Below, in pieces: positions 50,520 to 59,139 of a stretch of DNA of 64,000 nucleotides. The stretch is taken from assembly GCF_000368145.1 (NCBI RefSeq), contig NZ_KB849282.1, positions 255,791 to 319,790 of the forward strand, given 5' to 3'. Source of the stretch: Acinetobacter guillouiae CIP 63.46 (lineage in GTDB: Bacteria > Pseudomonadota > Gammaproteobacteria > Pseudomonadales > Moraxellaceae). The notes below the pieces were generated by a model. It searched no databases, was not told the origin of the DNA, and was given only the letters and a program-made list of their open reading frames with translations. How positions within the stretch are numbered: the first letter of the stretch is position 1; every line of letters starts with the position of its first letter. The position numbers were made by a program, and so were the translations under genes.

Positions 50520-51350
50520 ATGATGTTTCAAACTAAAAATTATTATCATGTTGAGTATTTAGGTGAGGCCGGCATTACACACACCTGCTTGCTGGCCCTT
50601 TGTAATCTCATACAAACTCATTCTGATCTCTCTTATGCATTACTTCTTACCAATGATCAATCGCATGCCTTGATCCTTAAAGATCAATCTGAAAGTTATT
50701 ACATTATCCGTTCAGGCTTTACATCTGGTTATCCTGGCGAAGGTCCAAAAGGATTAGCGACAGCTCTAACCATATTAAATAAACATGAAATTGAAACCGA
50801 AGAAACTCTAATTACATCAAAAATGATGAAGAAGCTGAATAACTCATTACTAAGTGATGAGGATATTGATTTAATTTTTAAGCAGAAAATTATTCGTCCT
50901 ATACAATTGCACGACTATATCTATCCTTTTAGAAATAAAGTTTCATCAACTTCTAGCCTAAAACGTTGTTATCCTCTCGAGCTTCCCTATTCAATCATTG
51001 ATGACAGAATTTTTGATTTAGCTTTGCTCTTTAAAAACGATCCAGATTCAGCGCTGTTAAAAGCATATAAACGCTTAGAAGATATTGTAAGAACAAGAAC
51101 AGGACTAAGTGAACACAGCAGTAAATTGTTCTCTCAAACTTTTGCATCACCTAATGCCCCTCTTACTTGGGACTTACCAGATAAATCTGAAATTATCGGT
51201 CATGCAAACTTATTTATTGTTGCATATCATGACTTTAGGAATGCACGGACACATAGAGAGAAGCCTGAAGAAAATTTAGTTCACCAATATCGTGAATTTT
51301 TATTGATCAATGAACTATATATACTAGAAACAGAATCAAAAAATTTATAA
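50520..51350 (+). CDS. TIGR02391/Ymh-type protein with HEPN-like motif
   Basis: The 276 residues have an N-terminal part (about 1-160) of no recognised family and a C-terminal helical domain (about 175-276). That domain matches the TIGR02391 (Hypoth_Ymh) pattern: AYKRLEDIVRTRTGLSEHSS, KLFSQTF and FRNARTHRE. R240-x4-H245 is the R-x4-6-H motif of HEPN ribonucleases, and the family is linked to phage, plasmid and restriction loci. RNA cleavage or defence is an inference. It lies directly after tRNA-Ser and is convergent with the small gene at 51394. Confidence 0.75.
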   Translation: MMFQTKNYYHVEYLGEAGITHTCLLALCNLIQTHSDLSYALLLTNDQSHALILKDQSESYYIIRSGFTSGYPGEGPKGLATALTILNKHEIETEETLITSKMMKKLNNSLLSDEDIDLIFKQKIIRPIQLHDYIYPFRNKVSSTSSLKRCYPLELPYSIIDDRIFDLALLFKNDPDSALLKAYKRLEDIVRTRTGLSEHSSKLFSQTFASPNAPLTWDLPDKSEIIGHANLFIVAYHDFRNARTHREKPEENLVHQYREFLLINELYILETESKNL

Positions 51351-51354
51351 CTCA

Positions 51355-51389
51355 AATAAAGAAAAGGTCTTTAAGACCTTTTCTTTATT
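51355..51389. terminator. bidirectional terminator
   Basis: A perfect 16-bp stem, arms AATAAAGAAAAGGTCT and AGACCTTTTCTTTATT, around a TTA loop. It separates the convergent genes at 50520 and 51394. Confidence 0.88.
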
Positions 51390-51393
51390 CTTA

Positions 51394-51609
51394 TCAAGAT
51401 AGTTCTTTACCATTACTTAAAATAAATGTTCGTAAAAGCTTCTCAACTTTCACATTGACTTTTAAAGTTGGGATTTTTACTCCTTCTTCTTGTTCAAAAT
51501 ACTGTTTAGCTTTTTCTTTATTAACATAATTCAACAGCTGCCCAAAGCGCCCAAATTCATCAATATTATTTTCATTCACATAGGCATTCATCAATTGTTT
51601 CAGTTTCAC
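51394..51609 (-). CDS. small protein of unknown function
   Basis: The 71 residues have a helical N-terminal half (LKQLMNAYVNENNIDEFGRFGQ, here in parts KLKQLMNAYVNENN and DEFGRFGQLLNYV) and a strand-like C-terminal half. I do not recognise a family. It has a plausible ATG and convergent terminator, and its divergence from the GIY-YIG gene suggests a shared control region. Evidence for expression is weak. Confidence 0.5.
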   Translation of the reverse strand: MKLKQLMNAYVNENNIDEFGRFGQLLNYVNKEKAKQYFEQEEGVKIPTLKVNVKVEKLLRTFILSNGKELS

Positions 51610-51707
51610 GTCACAATACCTAAAAGAATGAATAAAACATAAATGCCAATCGAGTACTGACTTATTTTTACTTATTATTATAAAGACTTAATGACTTATA
51701 AGTGAAT

Positions 51708-52454
51708 ATGATGAGTAGAGAGTGCTTTCGAGTAGGTGTAGTGGAACACTTGCAATATTATGTTTATCGCCTAATTGATCCTAGAGATGGGCAAACATTT
51801 TATGTTGGAAAAGGTAAAGGAAACCGTATCTTTAGTCATATTTATGACGAACAAATATCTAAAGAAGGTGATAGTTTATCAGATAAAATTCAACGTATCA
51901 GAGATATCAAGGCATCGGGGCTAGCAGTTCTTCATGTCATTCATCGCCATGCTTTGGATGAGAAAACTGCTTTTGAAGTTGAAGGGGCATTAATTGATGC
52001 CTATTTAGGATTGTCTAATATTCAAAATGGTTCAGGGAACAGTGAAAATGGAGTCATGCATGTTCATGAAATCAACCAGAAATATGCAGCTATTGAAGCT
52101 GTCTTTGAGCATAAAGTTTTATTAATCTCAATCAATAAAGGAATTAAGAATAGCTCAATCTATGATGCTGTTAGATTTGCATGGAGAGTGAATAAAGATA
52201 GAGCTGGAAAAGCAGACGTTATCCTTGCTGTTGCTCATGGAATTATTCGTGGTGCTTATATTAATGCTACTTGGTTGGAAGCTACTACTGATAATTTTCC
52301 AATGCATTTCGTTCAAGAAACTGATTTGAACAGATTTGGTTTTATAGCTGATGAAGCTTCTGACAATATTAAATCTCTATACATAGGCAAAAAAATTCCT
52401 AAAGAATTTGAAAGAAAAAAAGGAGATATCTCCCCTATTAAATATACTTACTAG
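51708..52454 (+). CDS. LEM-3-like GIY-YIG nuclease-domain protein
   Basis: The 248 residues begin with a GIY-YIG fold: YVY at 18-20 stands for GIY, then YVG at 32-34 in FYVGKGKGNR for YIG, and the conserved Glu lies in AFEVEGALIDAYL. This arrangement resembles the LEM-3-like subgroup. The C-terminal part (about 120-248) contains DAVRFAWRVN and LAVAHGIIRGAYI and has no recognised function. GIY-YIG proteins cut DNA in repair, homing or defence. The ATG at 51708 was chosen over an in-frame GTG at 51702. Confidence 0.8.
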   Translation: MMSRECFRVGVVEHLQYYVYRLIDPRDGQTFYVGKGKGNRIFSHIYDEQISKEGDSLSDKIQRIRDIKASGLAVLHVIHRHALDEKTAFEVEGALIDAYLGLSNIQNGSGNSENGVMHVHEINQKYAAIEAVFEHKVLLISINKGIKNSSIYDAVRFAWRVNKDRAGKADVILAVAHGIIRGAYINATWLEATTDNFPMHFVQETDLNRFGFIADEASDNIKSLYIGKKIPKEFERKKGDISPIKYTY

Positions 52455-52512
52455 TGTACATTTAACAAACACAGTCGTTATACGAGCCAACATGTAACTC
52501 GAAAGTAAAAAT

Positions 52513-52555
52513 GTCCGCTTTTAGAATATGCACTTTTGTGATTTTCTTAGCGGAC
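52513..52555. repeat. inverted repeat GTCCGCT / AGCGGAC
   Basis: Two 7-base arms, GTCCGCT (52513-52519) and AGCGGAC (52549-52555), are 29 bases apart in the gap between the GIY-YIG gene and the convergent lipoprotein gene. No T run follows, so it is not a normal terminator. Confidence 0.45.
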
Positions 52556-52590
52556 GATTTGGACTAATACCTTCTTTCAAAAGATATGAA

Positions 52591-53424
52591 TTACTGTTCT
52601 ATCACCAGCACAAAATTTGGTAACACTACCCCTTTGTTGGTCTTTAACACACCTACACATAAATTTTCAGGCGCTGAAATAAAAGTGATACCCGAGAAAT
52701 CGCCCGTTGATTTACATTTTTTCTGATCTACTTCACTGGCCGCCTCAAGGTTTAATTGATGCTGTATATCTAATACAAGAACCTGTGCTAATGCGTCAAA
52801 AGCTTTATTTGCTTGTGTAAAAAAGACCGTATTATTATTTGCATCCCATTCAGTTAATGGTGCTTTTTTCTGGCTGATATAATTGTATAAACGCTTTGCA
52901 GACTTATTATTGTCAGCAGCATTTTTAAATTCAGCTTTCAATCCAAATACTGCCTTGACATCAGGTTTTTCTTTAAAAGAAAGCCGTGCAAATGGGACAA
53001 TTTTAACGTCAGAAGCCTGATTTGAAGTCATTAGTTTAAGAGAAGTATCTGCTTGATTCTCCTGTAAAGCCGAGCTAATTTTTTTATTCACGATCTCATC
53101 AAATTTAATGGCTTGCTTTAAATTACTGTTAGAGATAGCTGCGCCATTATTTCGTTTATCAATCGCTGTAGCAACACCAACACCAATCAGTCCAAATGCA
53201 TTTGATGCAGGGTTGGAAAGCGCATTGCTTGCATCTCCGACAGTAATTTGGCTTCCCTCAATAAAATGATCACCACCACCAGATTCCGTCATCGCTGAAA
53301 TTTGTTCAGATGATACTGAAATTGTCGTGTTGCTGCCTTTTGCAGGATATTGAATGGATTTGGTTGTTGTACACCCAGTTGCAATCATCGCAATGACGAT
53401 TAGGCTTAAGAAAGACTTATTCAT
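52591..53424 (-). CDS. lipoprotein of unknown function
   Basis: The 277 residues start with a lipoprotein signal whose lipobox IATGC places Cys at about 18. The mature body is polar, with SESGGGDHF-like sequence and a repeated Asn/Ser/Ala composition. I do not recognise a family. The protein should be anchored in the inner or outer membrane; the residues after Cys (TTT) do not match the Asp inner-membrane retention rule. No operon partners are apparent. Confidence 0.72.
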   Translation of the reverse strand: MNKSFLSLIVIAMIATGCTTTKSIQYPAKGSNTTISVSSEQISAMTESGGGDHFIEGSQITVGDASNALSNPASNAFGLIGVGVATAIDKRNNGAAISNSNLKQAIKFDEIVNKKISSALQENQADTSLKLMTSNQASDVKIVPFARLSFKEKPDVKAVFGLKAEFKNAADNNKSAKRLYNYISQKKAPLTEWDANNNTVFFTQANKAFDALAQVLVLDIQHQLNLEAASEVDQKKCKSTGDFSGITFISAPENLCVGVLKTNKGVVLPNFVLVIEQ

Positions 53425-53668
53425 ATGAAAACAGGCCTGAAGAATGGTTGATATATTAAAAACATGTGAATTTTTCGATATTGTTAAGCAATAATAAATA
53501 ATTATTGTGACAAATGATACTGAGAATTATTCACTTTGCTCAGATAAAAATTGGTCTTATATTTGAGTACACTAATTTTTATTTTTTACTGATTAACCTT
53601 TCATTTTTTTAAATAAAATCTTTTAAATTCCCCGTCCGAATTGGGTAATAGGAGAAATTACTTTTATT

Positions 53669-54658
53669 TCACTTCAATCTATATCGTTGTTTAGGGCTTT
53701 TCGGCTTATCTGGAATGGTACGTTCAATAAGGTTTGCGTCTAACGCAGGATTGAGATAATTCTTTTGGAATGTTGCACGATGGGATAAATCTAATAACCG
53801 CATCAATTCAAACAAGCTATACTCTTTTTCCTGCATAACTGAAATTAAACGCTGAACTTGGTCGCTTACTTGTACGTCAACTTGAGCGCTATCTTGAGCG
53901 GTGTTATTTGAGTCCAATATCGCATCCAAAATCATCTGCAAAATAAACTCTATAAATGCTGCAGAATCAGTACTGTCTGTGCTGGCTTGTAAAGCCTCAT
54001 AGTAGGCCTTTTGATTTTGATAAATCAGACTCTCAACAGGAATATTTGCAAAAATAGTATTCCATCGGCTAAGTATCAATGTTTGCCAAAGTCTCCCCAT
54101 ACGTCCATTCCCATCAGCAAATGGATGTATAAACTCAAACTCATAATGAAATACCGAACTCTGAATGAGTGGGTGTTCTTGACTATCTTTAAGCCATTCC
54201 AGTAAATCAGACATTAAACGAGGAACCTGATTCGCTGACGGAGCCATATGCACCACTTGATCACCAGACATGACACCTACATTGGCATGACGGTATTGTC
54301 CAACATCATCAATCAAGCCTGTCATTAAAATTTGATGTGCTTGTAATAAATCTACTTCTTGGCTGGGTTGCCATTTTTGAAATGCTTCATAAGCTTTTAT
54401 GGCATTACGTACTTCTTGAACTTCTTTAGGTGGTGCAATTACAGCTTTACCATTCAGAATCGCGGTAATTTGTTCTGTGCTGAGGGTATTTCCTTCAATT
54501 GCAAGCGAACCTTGAATTGTTCGGATACGATTGGCTTTTCTCAGTTTTATGTTGTGTTGGACTTCCTCTAAAGCACTCAAACGCCCTATATTCTCACTGA
54601 TCTGCACAATCAGATGAATAATTTTTGATGTGATGGTATAAGGCGGTTGATATTTCAT
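53669..54658 (-). CDS. Fic-domain protein (AMPylator type)
   Basis: The 329 residues hold the Fic core with HPFADGNGRMGR (178-189), including the catalytic His178, and an N-terminal inhibitory motif SLAIEGN (51-57) that fits [S/T]-x3-E-[G/N], as in class II Fic proteins. A winged helix-like C-terminal domain (about 270-329) may bind nucleic acid or a partner. Fic enzymes usually transfer AMP onto target proteins. The start at 54658 has AGGA five bases before it. No antitoxin gene is needed when the inhibitor is in the same chain. Confidence 0.88.
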   Translation of the reverse strand: MKYQPPYTITSKIIHLIVQISENIGRLSALEEVQHNIKLRKANRIRTIQGSLAIEGNTLSTEQITAILNGKAVIAPPKEVQEVRNAIKAYEAFQKWQPSQEVDLLQAHQILMTGLIDDVGQYRHANVGVMSGDQVVHMAPSANQVPRLMSDLLEWLKDSQEHPLIQSSVFHYEFEFIHPFADGNGRMGRLWQTLILSRWNTIFANIPVESLIYQNQKAYYEALQASTDSTDSAAFIEFILQMILDAILDSNNTAQDSAQVDVQVSDQVQRLISVMQEKEYSLFELMRLLDLSHRATFQKNYLNPALDANLIERTIPDKPKSPKQRYRLK

Positions 54659-54797
54659 GCCATTCCTAAACAGAAGTAAATACAAAGCACTGTTGATTAA
54701 ACGCTAAAAGTTTTGTCTTTCATAGGCTATTGAATGCTTTCAGAAATGCCACCCTCTATTTAACCATAACCCTATAGTTGAAATAAAAAACAATCCT

Positions 54798-55118
54798 TTA
54801 TCTCGACTCAGTTGGCATCACAACATCCGCAGACTGACACACCTCTTGCCATTTTAGCTTAAAATCATTAATCGCTTTTTGTCGGGTTAAAGGTATCTGA
54901 TAAATCGGTACACCCTTTGCATCGTCAATCATACCTTTTAACAATACCTGTTCTTTTGCAGACAATGCTTCAGGATTAAAATCAACATCATCCAACGATA
55001 AACCGTTTTGACGTAACTGCATTAACATTTCGGAGGTCTGTTCAAGTAACTGACATTCTTTAGGAGCTTCAGCATGTGCGACAGAAACCAATAATAATAA
55101 AATACTGAATCGTTTCAT
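54798..55118 (-). CDS. small exported protein of unknown function
   Basis: The 106 residues start with a signal peptide (MKRFSILLLLVSVAHAEA) and a mature helical part of about 90 residues with a cysteine pair (Cys at about 23 and 97). I do not recognise a family. The ATG at 55118 was chosen over the in-frame TTG at 55124. It lies upstream of fic on the same strand, 140 bases away, with no sign of co-regulation. Confidence 0.6.
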   Translation of the reverse strand: MKRFSILLLLVSVAHAEAPKECQLLEQTSEMLMQLRQNGLSLDDVDFNPEALSAKEQVLLKGMIDDAKGVPIYQIPLTRQKAINDFKLKWQEVCQSADVVMPTESR

Positions 55119-55400
55119 TCTCAATTGTTCTAGTTTTTACTTAACTTAGTTATACGATATTTGAGCTATTTTTTGAAGCAAATAGATACATATCCACTCA
55201 ACTAAAAAGACAATTGACTATTTCAATTCAAACTTTCTTGAATTAGTATCAAGTGAAAAGAACTTCTAGCACGATTCAAAGGAGGTGAAATACAAAATAA
55301 AAATCATATAGATGTAACGTTCTCTTAAGATAATCATGATGCGGTACTTATTAGCGATTCAAACAAGTTAAAAGCATAAAACTGCTATTCGGGAGTGACA

Positions 55401-55628
55401 ATGAATAACAGCGCCAATTATGTAAGACAAGTCAAAAATGCTAAACGTGGTGGATACACCCCAACTATTGCCAAAGATGTAAATAAGCATAAAATTCAGA
55501 AAGCTATCCAATTGATTGAGCAATGGAGAAAACTCGCAAACGAATTGAAACCCCAAATGCAAATAGATATGGCAATCACCCTAGAAGAATGCGCACAAGA
55601 TCTGGATCATATTTTAAGGAGAAAATAA
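55401..55628 (+). CDS. small basic protein of unknown function
   Basis: The 75 residues have a basic N terminus (VRQVKNAKRGGYTPTIAKD) and a helical, Lys/Gln/Leu-containing tail. I see no known family. GGGAG precedes the ATG by six bases, and a good terminator follows about 50 bases beyond the stop, both supporting a real small gene. Confidence 0.55.
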   Translation: MNNSANYVRQVKNAKRGGYTPTIAKDVNKHKIQKAIQLIEQWRKLANELKPQMQIDMAITLEECAQDLDHILRRK

Positions 55629-55678
55629 GTCTATATTTCAAAACTGATAAAGATTTATTGATTTAACCCCAAATACTC

Positions 55679-55705
55679 AAGGCTTACCCCTCCGTAAGCC
55701 TTTTT
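55679..55705 (+). terminator. terminator of the small basic-protein gene
   Basis: AAGGCTTAC / GTAAGCCTT, a 9-bp stem with a CCCTCC loop, then a T run on the plus strand. Confidence 0.85.
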
Positions 55706-55779
55706 AGTCGGAAGATTAAAGCGATTACTCATCGTTACTCTAGTTATCTTTGTTAACCTGAGTTCAATATAAAGTTCTT

Positions 55780-56060
55780 GATGAAATATGATACGCGGAA
55801 ACGTCATCCGCAACTGTCTGAGGCAGGACTCCATTTATAAAGTGTTGTTTCTGCGATTCATTGAATGAGTTGCTGGTGGCCGACGAGTTTTGCAGTGAGC
55901 AGCGATGTAGCTGCGCAAGATGGCTGCCCTTGCGGAGCTTAGCTCCTCATGTCGAAACAAAAGTAGGGCGAGCCGCAGGCTGATCCAGAAATTGGATGAA
56001 AGCTCAGCAAGACTCCGCCAAGATCATTGTTTTTCAATAAGTCAAAGAGATAGCTAGGTC
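55780..56060. ncRNA. hairpin-rich, GC-richer non-coding element (candidate structured RNA or mobile-element remnant)
   Basis: This stretch is visibly richer in G and C than its surroundings and has no ORF. Three short hairpins follow each other with no gap: GCAGC / GCTGC (55899-55914), CGCAAG / CTTGCG (55914-55934) and GGAGC / GCTCC (55934-55946). A structured RNA or a remnant of a mobile element are both possible. It is not rRNA or tRNA. The strand is unknown. Confidence 0.3.
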
Positions 56061-56225
56061 GAGTCCATGTTTTGTTATTTTTTCTGTCTACAAATTAAAA
56101 GCTGTAAAACCCTTTGCTCTCTAAAAATCTAAGCATCCATAGCACACGGCATTATCAGCATCTAAACAAGACCCCATCGCTAAGACTATAAATATTAAAG
56201 ATTATTCAATTGTTTATTTTTTGGC

Positions 56226-56253
56226 TTGCAATCTTATAAATATTCTGTAAAAT
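56226..56253 (+). promoter_or_regulatory. promoter of the second tRNA-Thr
   Basis: TTGCAA (56226-56231), a 16-base spacer and TAAAAT (56248-56253), 13 bases before the tRNA. It uses the same -35 hexamer and spacer length as the tRNA-tuf promoter at 27108-27135. Confidence 0.6.
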
Positions 56254-56265
56254 TCTCGCCACGTT

Positions 56266-56341
<76 letters not shown>

Positions 56342-56350
56342 TTTTTACTT

Positions 56351-56382
56351 AGCCTCGCTTTTTTAGTGAGGCTTTGTTGTTT
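56351..56382 (+). terminator. terminator of tRNA-Thr copy 2
   Basis: GCCTCGCT pairs with AGTGAGGC (one G-U), followed by TTTGTTGTTTTTG. It lies 10 bases beyond the tRNA. Confidence 0.65.
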
Positions 56383-56443
56383 TTGGCTGAGGCATTTTCT
56401 TATAATTTTTTGATCTGTTTGATCTCATCGTAAATAATAAAAA

Positions 56444-57262
56444 TTATGTTTTGACTGCACTGAGCTGTATATATCGAACAATTCCCTCTTCAAATAACCT
56501 TTGACAAAGTTTTGCGGTCATTTGTATTTTGATTTGATCTAGCCCTCCACGCTCCGTTTTTGCTCGTGTCGCAATATATTGACTAAAACCAGCCAATACT
56601 GCTATAGAGAGATCTTCAAGCGCGATTTGCTCAAGACCATGCTGTTGCAGGGCATGATTGATTTGAGTCGTGGTCATCAGTGATTTTAAATCGACATCAG
56701 CGGCTTTAAGTAGCCATTTATATTTCATTTTTTGTTTTGAATTTAAAACTGTGTCTGAAAGCATCAACGTATGAAAACCCAAACGACCTTTTGAATTTAA
56801 AATTGGAACGACTGAATTTAAAAATAAACTTAAATCACTGTGATAAGCCGCATCAATACACAACACCACATCAAAAGGTTGCGTCAATAAAAGCGCATTT
56901 AAATTTAAAAAAGATTGGCAGTGAATCGCCTTAATCTGCGGGAGTTGTTTTTGAATTTTATCGACACACTGTTGTTGTAACTCAACCGCTTCTAAATCTT
57001 GAATTTGGTAGTGTTCTAACCAGTATTTTAAACTGGCACCCTGACCACAGCCTAGGTCTAGTACCCGATCATGTGGTGTAAGCTGTACCGCTTGTGCAAG
57101 TCGTTCAGCAAGTTGCTGACAGGCTTGAGGGTAAGAGGATGTAGCTTCATCCCAATAGCCTAGATTGCTCCAAGCACACTCAGCATTATCTCCTAACATT
57201 TTTGCATCGATTGCATATTTATGTTTTGGAAGTTTTTGCTGAATCGCTTGAAGCCATTTCAT
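56444..57262 (-). CDS. class I SAM-dependent methyltransferase
   Basis: The 272 residues show the SAM-binding motif I, VLDLGCGQGASLKYWL (about 69-84), motif II with EAVELQQQCVDKI and the DVVLCIDAAYHS acidic-aromatic stretch. No substrate-defining domain is apparent. It is the upstream neighbour (on the minus strand, downstream) of an FAD oxidoreductase 60 bases away, and the two probably form one operon, which suggests a joint modification pathway. Confidence 0.82.
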   Translation of the reverse strand: MKWLQAIQQKLPKHKYAIDAKMLGDNAECAWSNLGYWDEATSSYPQACQQLAERLAQAVQLTPHDRVLDLGCGQGASLKYWLEHYQIQDLEAVELQQQCVDKIQKQLPQIKAIHCQSFLNLNALLLTQPFDVVLCIDAAYHSDLSLFLNSVVPILNSKGRLGFHTLMLSDTVLNSKQKMKYKWLLKAADVDLKSLMTTTQINHALQQHGLEQIALEDLSIAVLAGFSQYIATRAKTERGGLDQIKIQMTAKLCQRLFEEGIVRYIQLSAVKT

Positions 57263-57322
57263 TTTAAATCATTCACTTATTCAGTTATGAATTCATTAAA
57301 CTTTATATGAATTCACTGGGCT

Positions 57323-58621
57323 TTAATAGCCAAGTTGCGGAGCCACCTCAACTTTAGGTTTTAATCCTACAAATGGCAATGGTGCACCAAAAATTTCTGC
57401 GATATGCATTGCAGAAGTTACCGCAGATTCAAGAATTGGCAAACCATCACATGACCATGAGCCACAATAGAATACTTTACGATTAGCGACTTTATGACGC
57501 GCTTGCAACTCAATGTTCAATGCTACTGTTTCAGAATCCACCACAGCACGGGTTAAGGTCACTGTAGAAATGACTTTCTTCGGATCGATGCTGGTCACAG
57601 GACGCCATGTTTGGAACACTGGAGATTTACCCACCAGACTTGGTTCAATCGAGTTCAGCCAAACTGTGAATTGTTGTTTGGTAAATTTACGATCCATCAT
57701 ATAGCTCAACACAGCCCAATCTTTACGATTTGGCGGCATCACAGATGCATCGGTATGCATGACCAATTCGCCTTGCTCAAACTTAAATTTTTGCAATAAA
57801 GCGATATCATCAGCAAATTGTTGTTTATTTAAAAAGTTTTCTAATTTATTGGTCGGTGTTGCAACCACCACACGGTCAAATTGAAATTGCTCACCTTGTG
57901 CATTTTCAACCAGAACAGTATTACCCTGTTCCTCAACTTTGGTGATTTCAGAACCGCTATGAATATCAATACCTTCAATCAATTTATCGACAAAAGCAGG
58001 TGTTCCACCATGTAAACGCAATAAAGCATCACCATCGGTTAATTGCTTTAAAAAGATTAAGAGCGGTTTTGCAGGCCATTCACCAATAGTTTTAGGGTCA
58101 CAGGTGCAAATGGTATAAAGCACAGGCATTACTGCACCATGCCAAAATACTTCTTCAATGTCATTGTGATTGATAAAATCAGCAAGGGTAATGTCTTGAT
58201 TTTTAGATTTAAAAAATTGAGAAATGGCGGTTTTAAGCTGCAACATCCCTTTGACTAAACGCCAACCATACTGCTTAATCCCTTTACGGTTATTGATAAT
58301 GGGGAAATTACCAATACGGGTACGTGATGTGGTCAACCAAGTTTCTGTTTTATCTTCAAATAACCAACTGCATGCCATAAAGGTACGCACTGGAAAGGTT
58401 TTTATGCCGAGGTGTGTTGCAAGGCTCAGTGTATTTTTCCATAAATGCTGATTCATCACGCGCAAAGGTGCATCAATTAAACCACCTTCAAACTCAATGC
58501 TGTGACTATCCATACCACGACCAGGTAATGCTTCGAAGATGGTAATGTTATGACCTGCATCTTTAAGAATTCTTGCGGTGGCCAGGCCAGCCATACCACT
58601 ACCAATCACTGCAATATCCAA
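57323..58621 (-). CDS. FAD-dependent amine oxidase-like oxidoreductase
   Basis: The 432 residues start with a Rossmann dinucleotide fold, VIGSGMAGLATARIL (GxGxxG at 7-12), followed by an acidic residue after IFEA. The amine oxidase/phytoene dehydrogenase-like body carries GAVMPVLYTICTC and near the end GSWSCDGLPILESAV. The start appears to be TTG (58621), preceded by GGATAA; no ATG was found near. It precedes the methyltransferase on the same strand, 60 bases apart. The substrate is unknown. Confidence 0.82.
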   Translation of the reverse strand: MDIAVIGSGMAGLATARILKDAGHNITIFEALPGRGMDSHSIEFEGGLIDAPLRVMNQHLWKNTLSLATHLGIKTFPVRTFMACSWLFEDKTETWLTTSRTRIGNFPIINNRKGIKQYGWRLVKGMLQLKTAISQFFKSKNQDITLADFINHNDIEEVFWHGAVMPVLYTICTCDPKTIGEWPAKPLLIFLKQLTDGDALLRLHGGTPAFVDKLIEGIDIHSGSEITKVEEQGNTVLVENAQGEQFQFDRVVVATPTNKLENFLNKQQFADDIALLQKFKFEQGELVMHTDASVMPPNRKDWAVLSYMMDRKFTKQQFTVWLNSIEPSLVGKSPVFQTWRPVTSIDPKKVISTVTLTRAVVDSETVALNIELQARHKVANRKVFYCGSWSCDGLPILESAVTSAMHIAEIFGAPLPFVGLKPKVEVAPQLGY

Positions 58622-58899
58622 AGTTATTATCCGTGCGTAACCATTTTTTTTATTATGAGCTATAGCCGATTAAATCGCGGTATTAAAAAGTTCCAGTTTT
58701 AACTTTTTTTGTTGGAAATTTTTTAGGAAAAATCTCCATTCCTCGGTGTTTATTTAATTTTAGTGGTTTTAGACCAAGCTCTTGTGCGACACCCTGCTTA
58801 TACTTGATTGATATTTATATATATAAAAAAATACTGTTAAAAACATACAGATAATTTAACTATTTATTAAAAAAACATTTACAAATGCCAATTTATTAA

Positions 58900-59033
58900 T
58901 TATTATTTACAGCATAAAAACGATAAATAATTCACATTTACAATAAAAACAAATAATTATGACAACACACACAATAAAAGAAACTACAGCATAAAAAGGA
59001 TCTCTATAGTGTGGAATAGGGATCCTTTTTTTT
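58900..59033 (+). ncRNA. candidate small RNA unit A
   Basis: AAACTACAGC (58981-58990) is followed by a hairpin with arms AAGGATCTCTA / TAGGGATCCTT (58996-59027) and then a T run. The layout repeats 245 bases on as unit B. The 5' end was not found, so the boundary given is a guess. No ribosome site or ORF is inside. A short regulatory RNA is a possibility; a plain terminator after an unknown transcript is the alternative. Confidence 0.4.
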
Positions 59034-59139
59034 ACCTTGAATTTGCTTTTTAAGTAGATCAATTGCACGACGTGTAAAATGACAGCATACAAAAAATACT
59101 GAAACAACGGATATAAATTAACCAAATGAAATATATTGT

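Noticed and set aside
52513-52555. Integron attC site
   Set aside because: The outer arms lack the R-Y-Y-Y-A-A-C / G-T-T-R-R-R-Y words, and no integrase is present.
55780-56060. rRNA fragment or tRNA
   Set aside because: No conserved rRNA words and no cloverleaf can be drawn.
50279-56265. Complete genomic island or prophage
   Set aside because: There is no integrase, no direct repeats of the tRNA 3' ends and no phage structural gene.
58907-59125. 72-residue minus-strand ORF in the gene-free region
   Set aside because: It covers a terminator hairpin and is biased by AT-rich sequence. It has no ribosome site.
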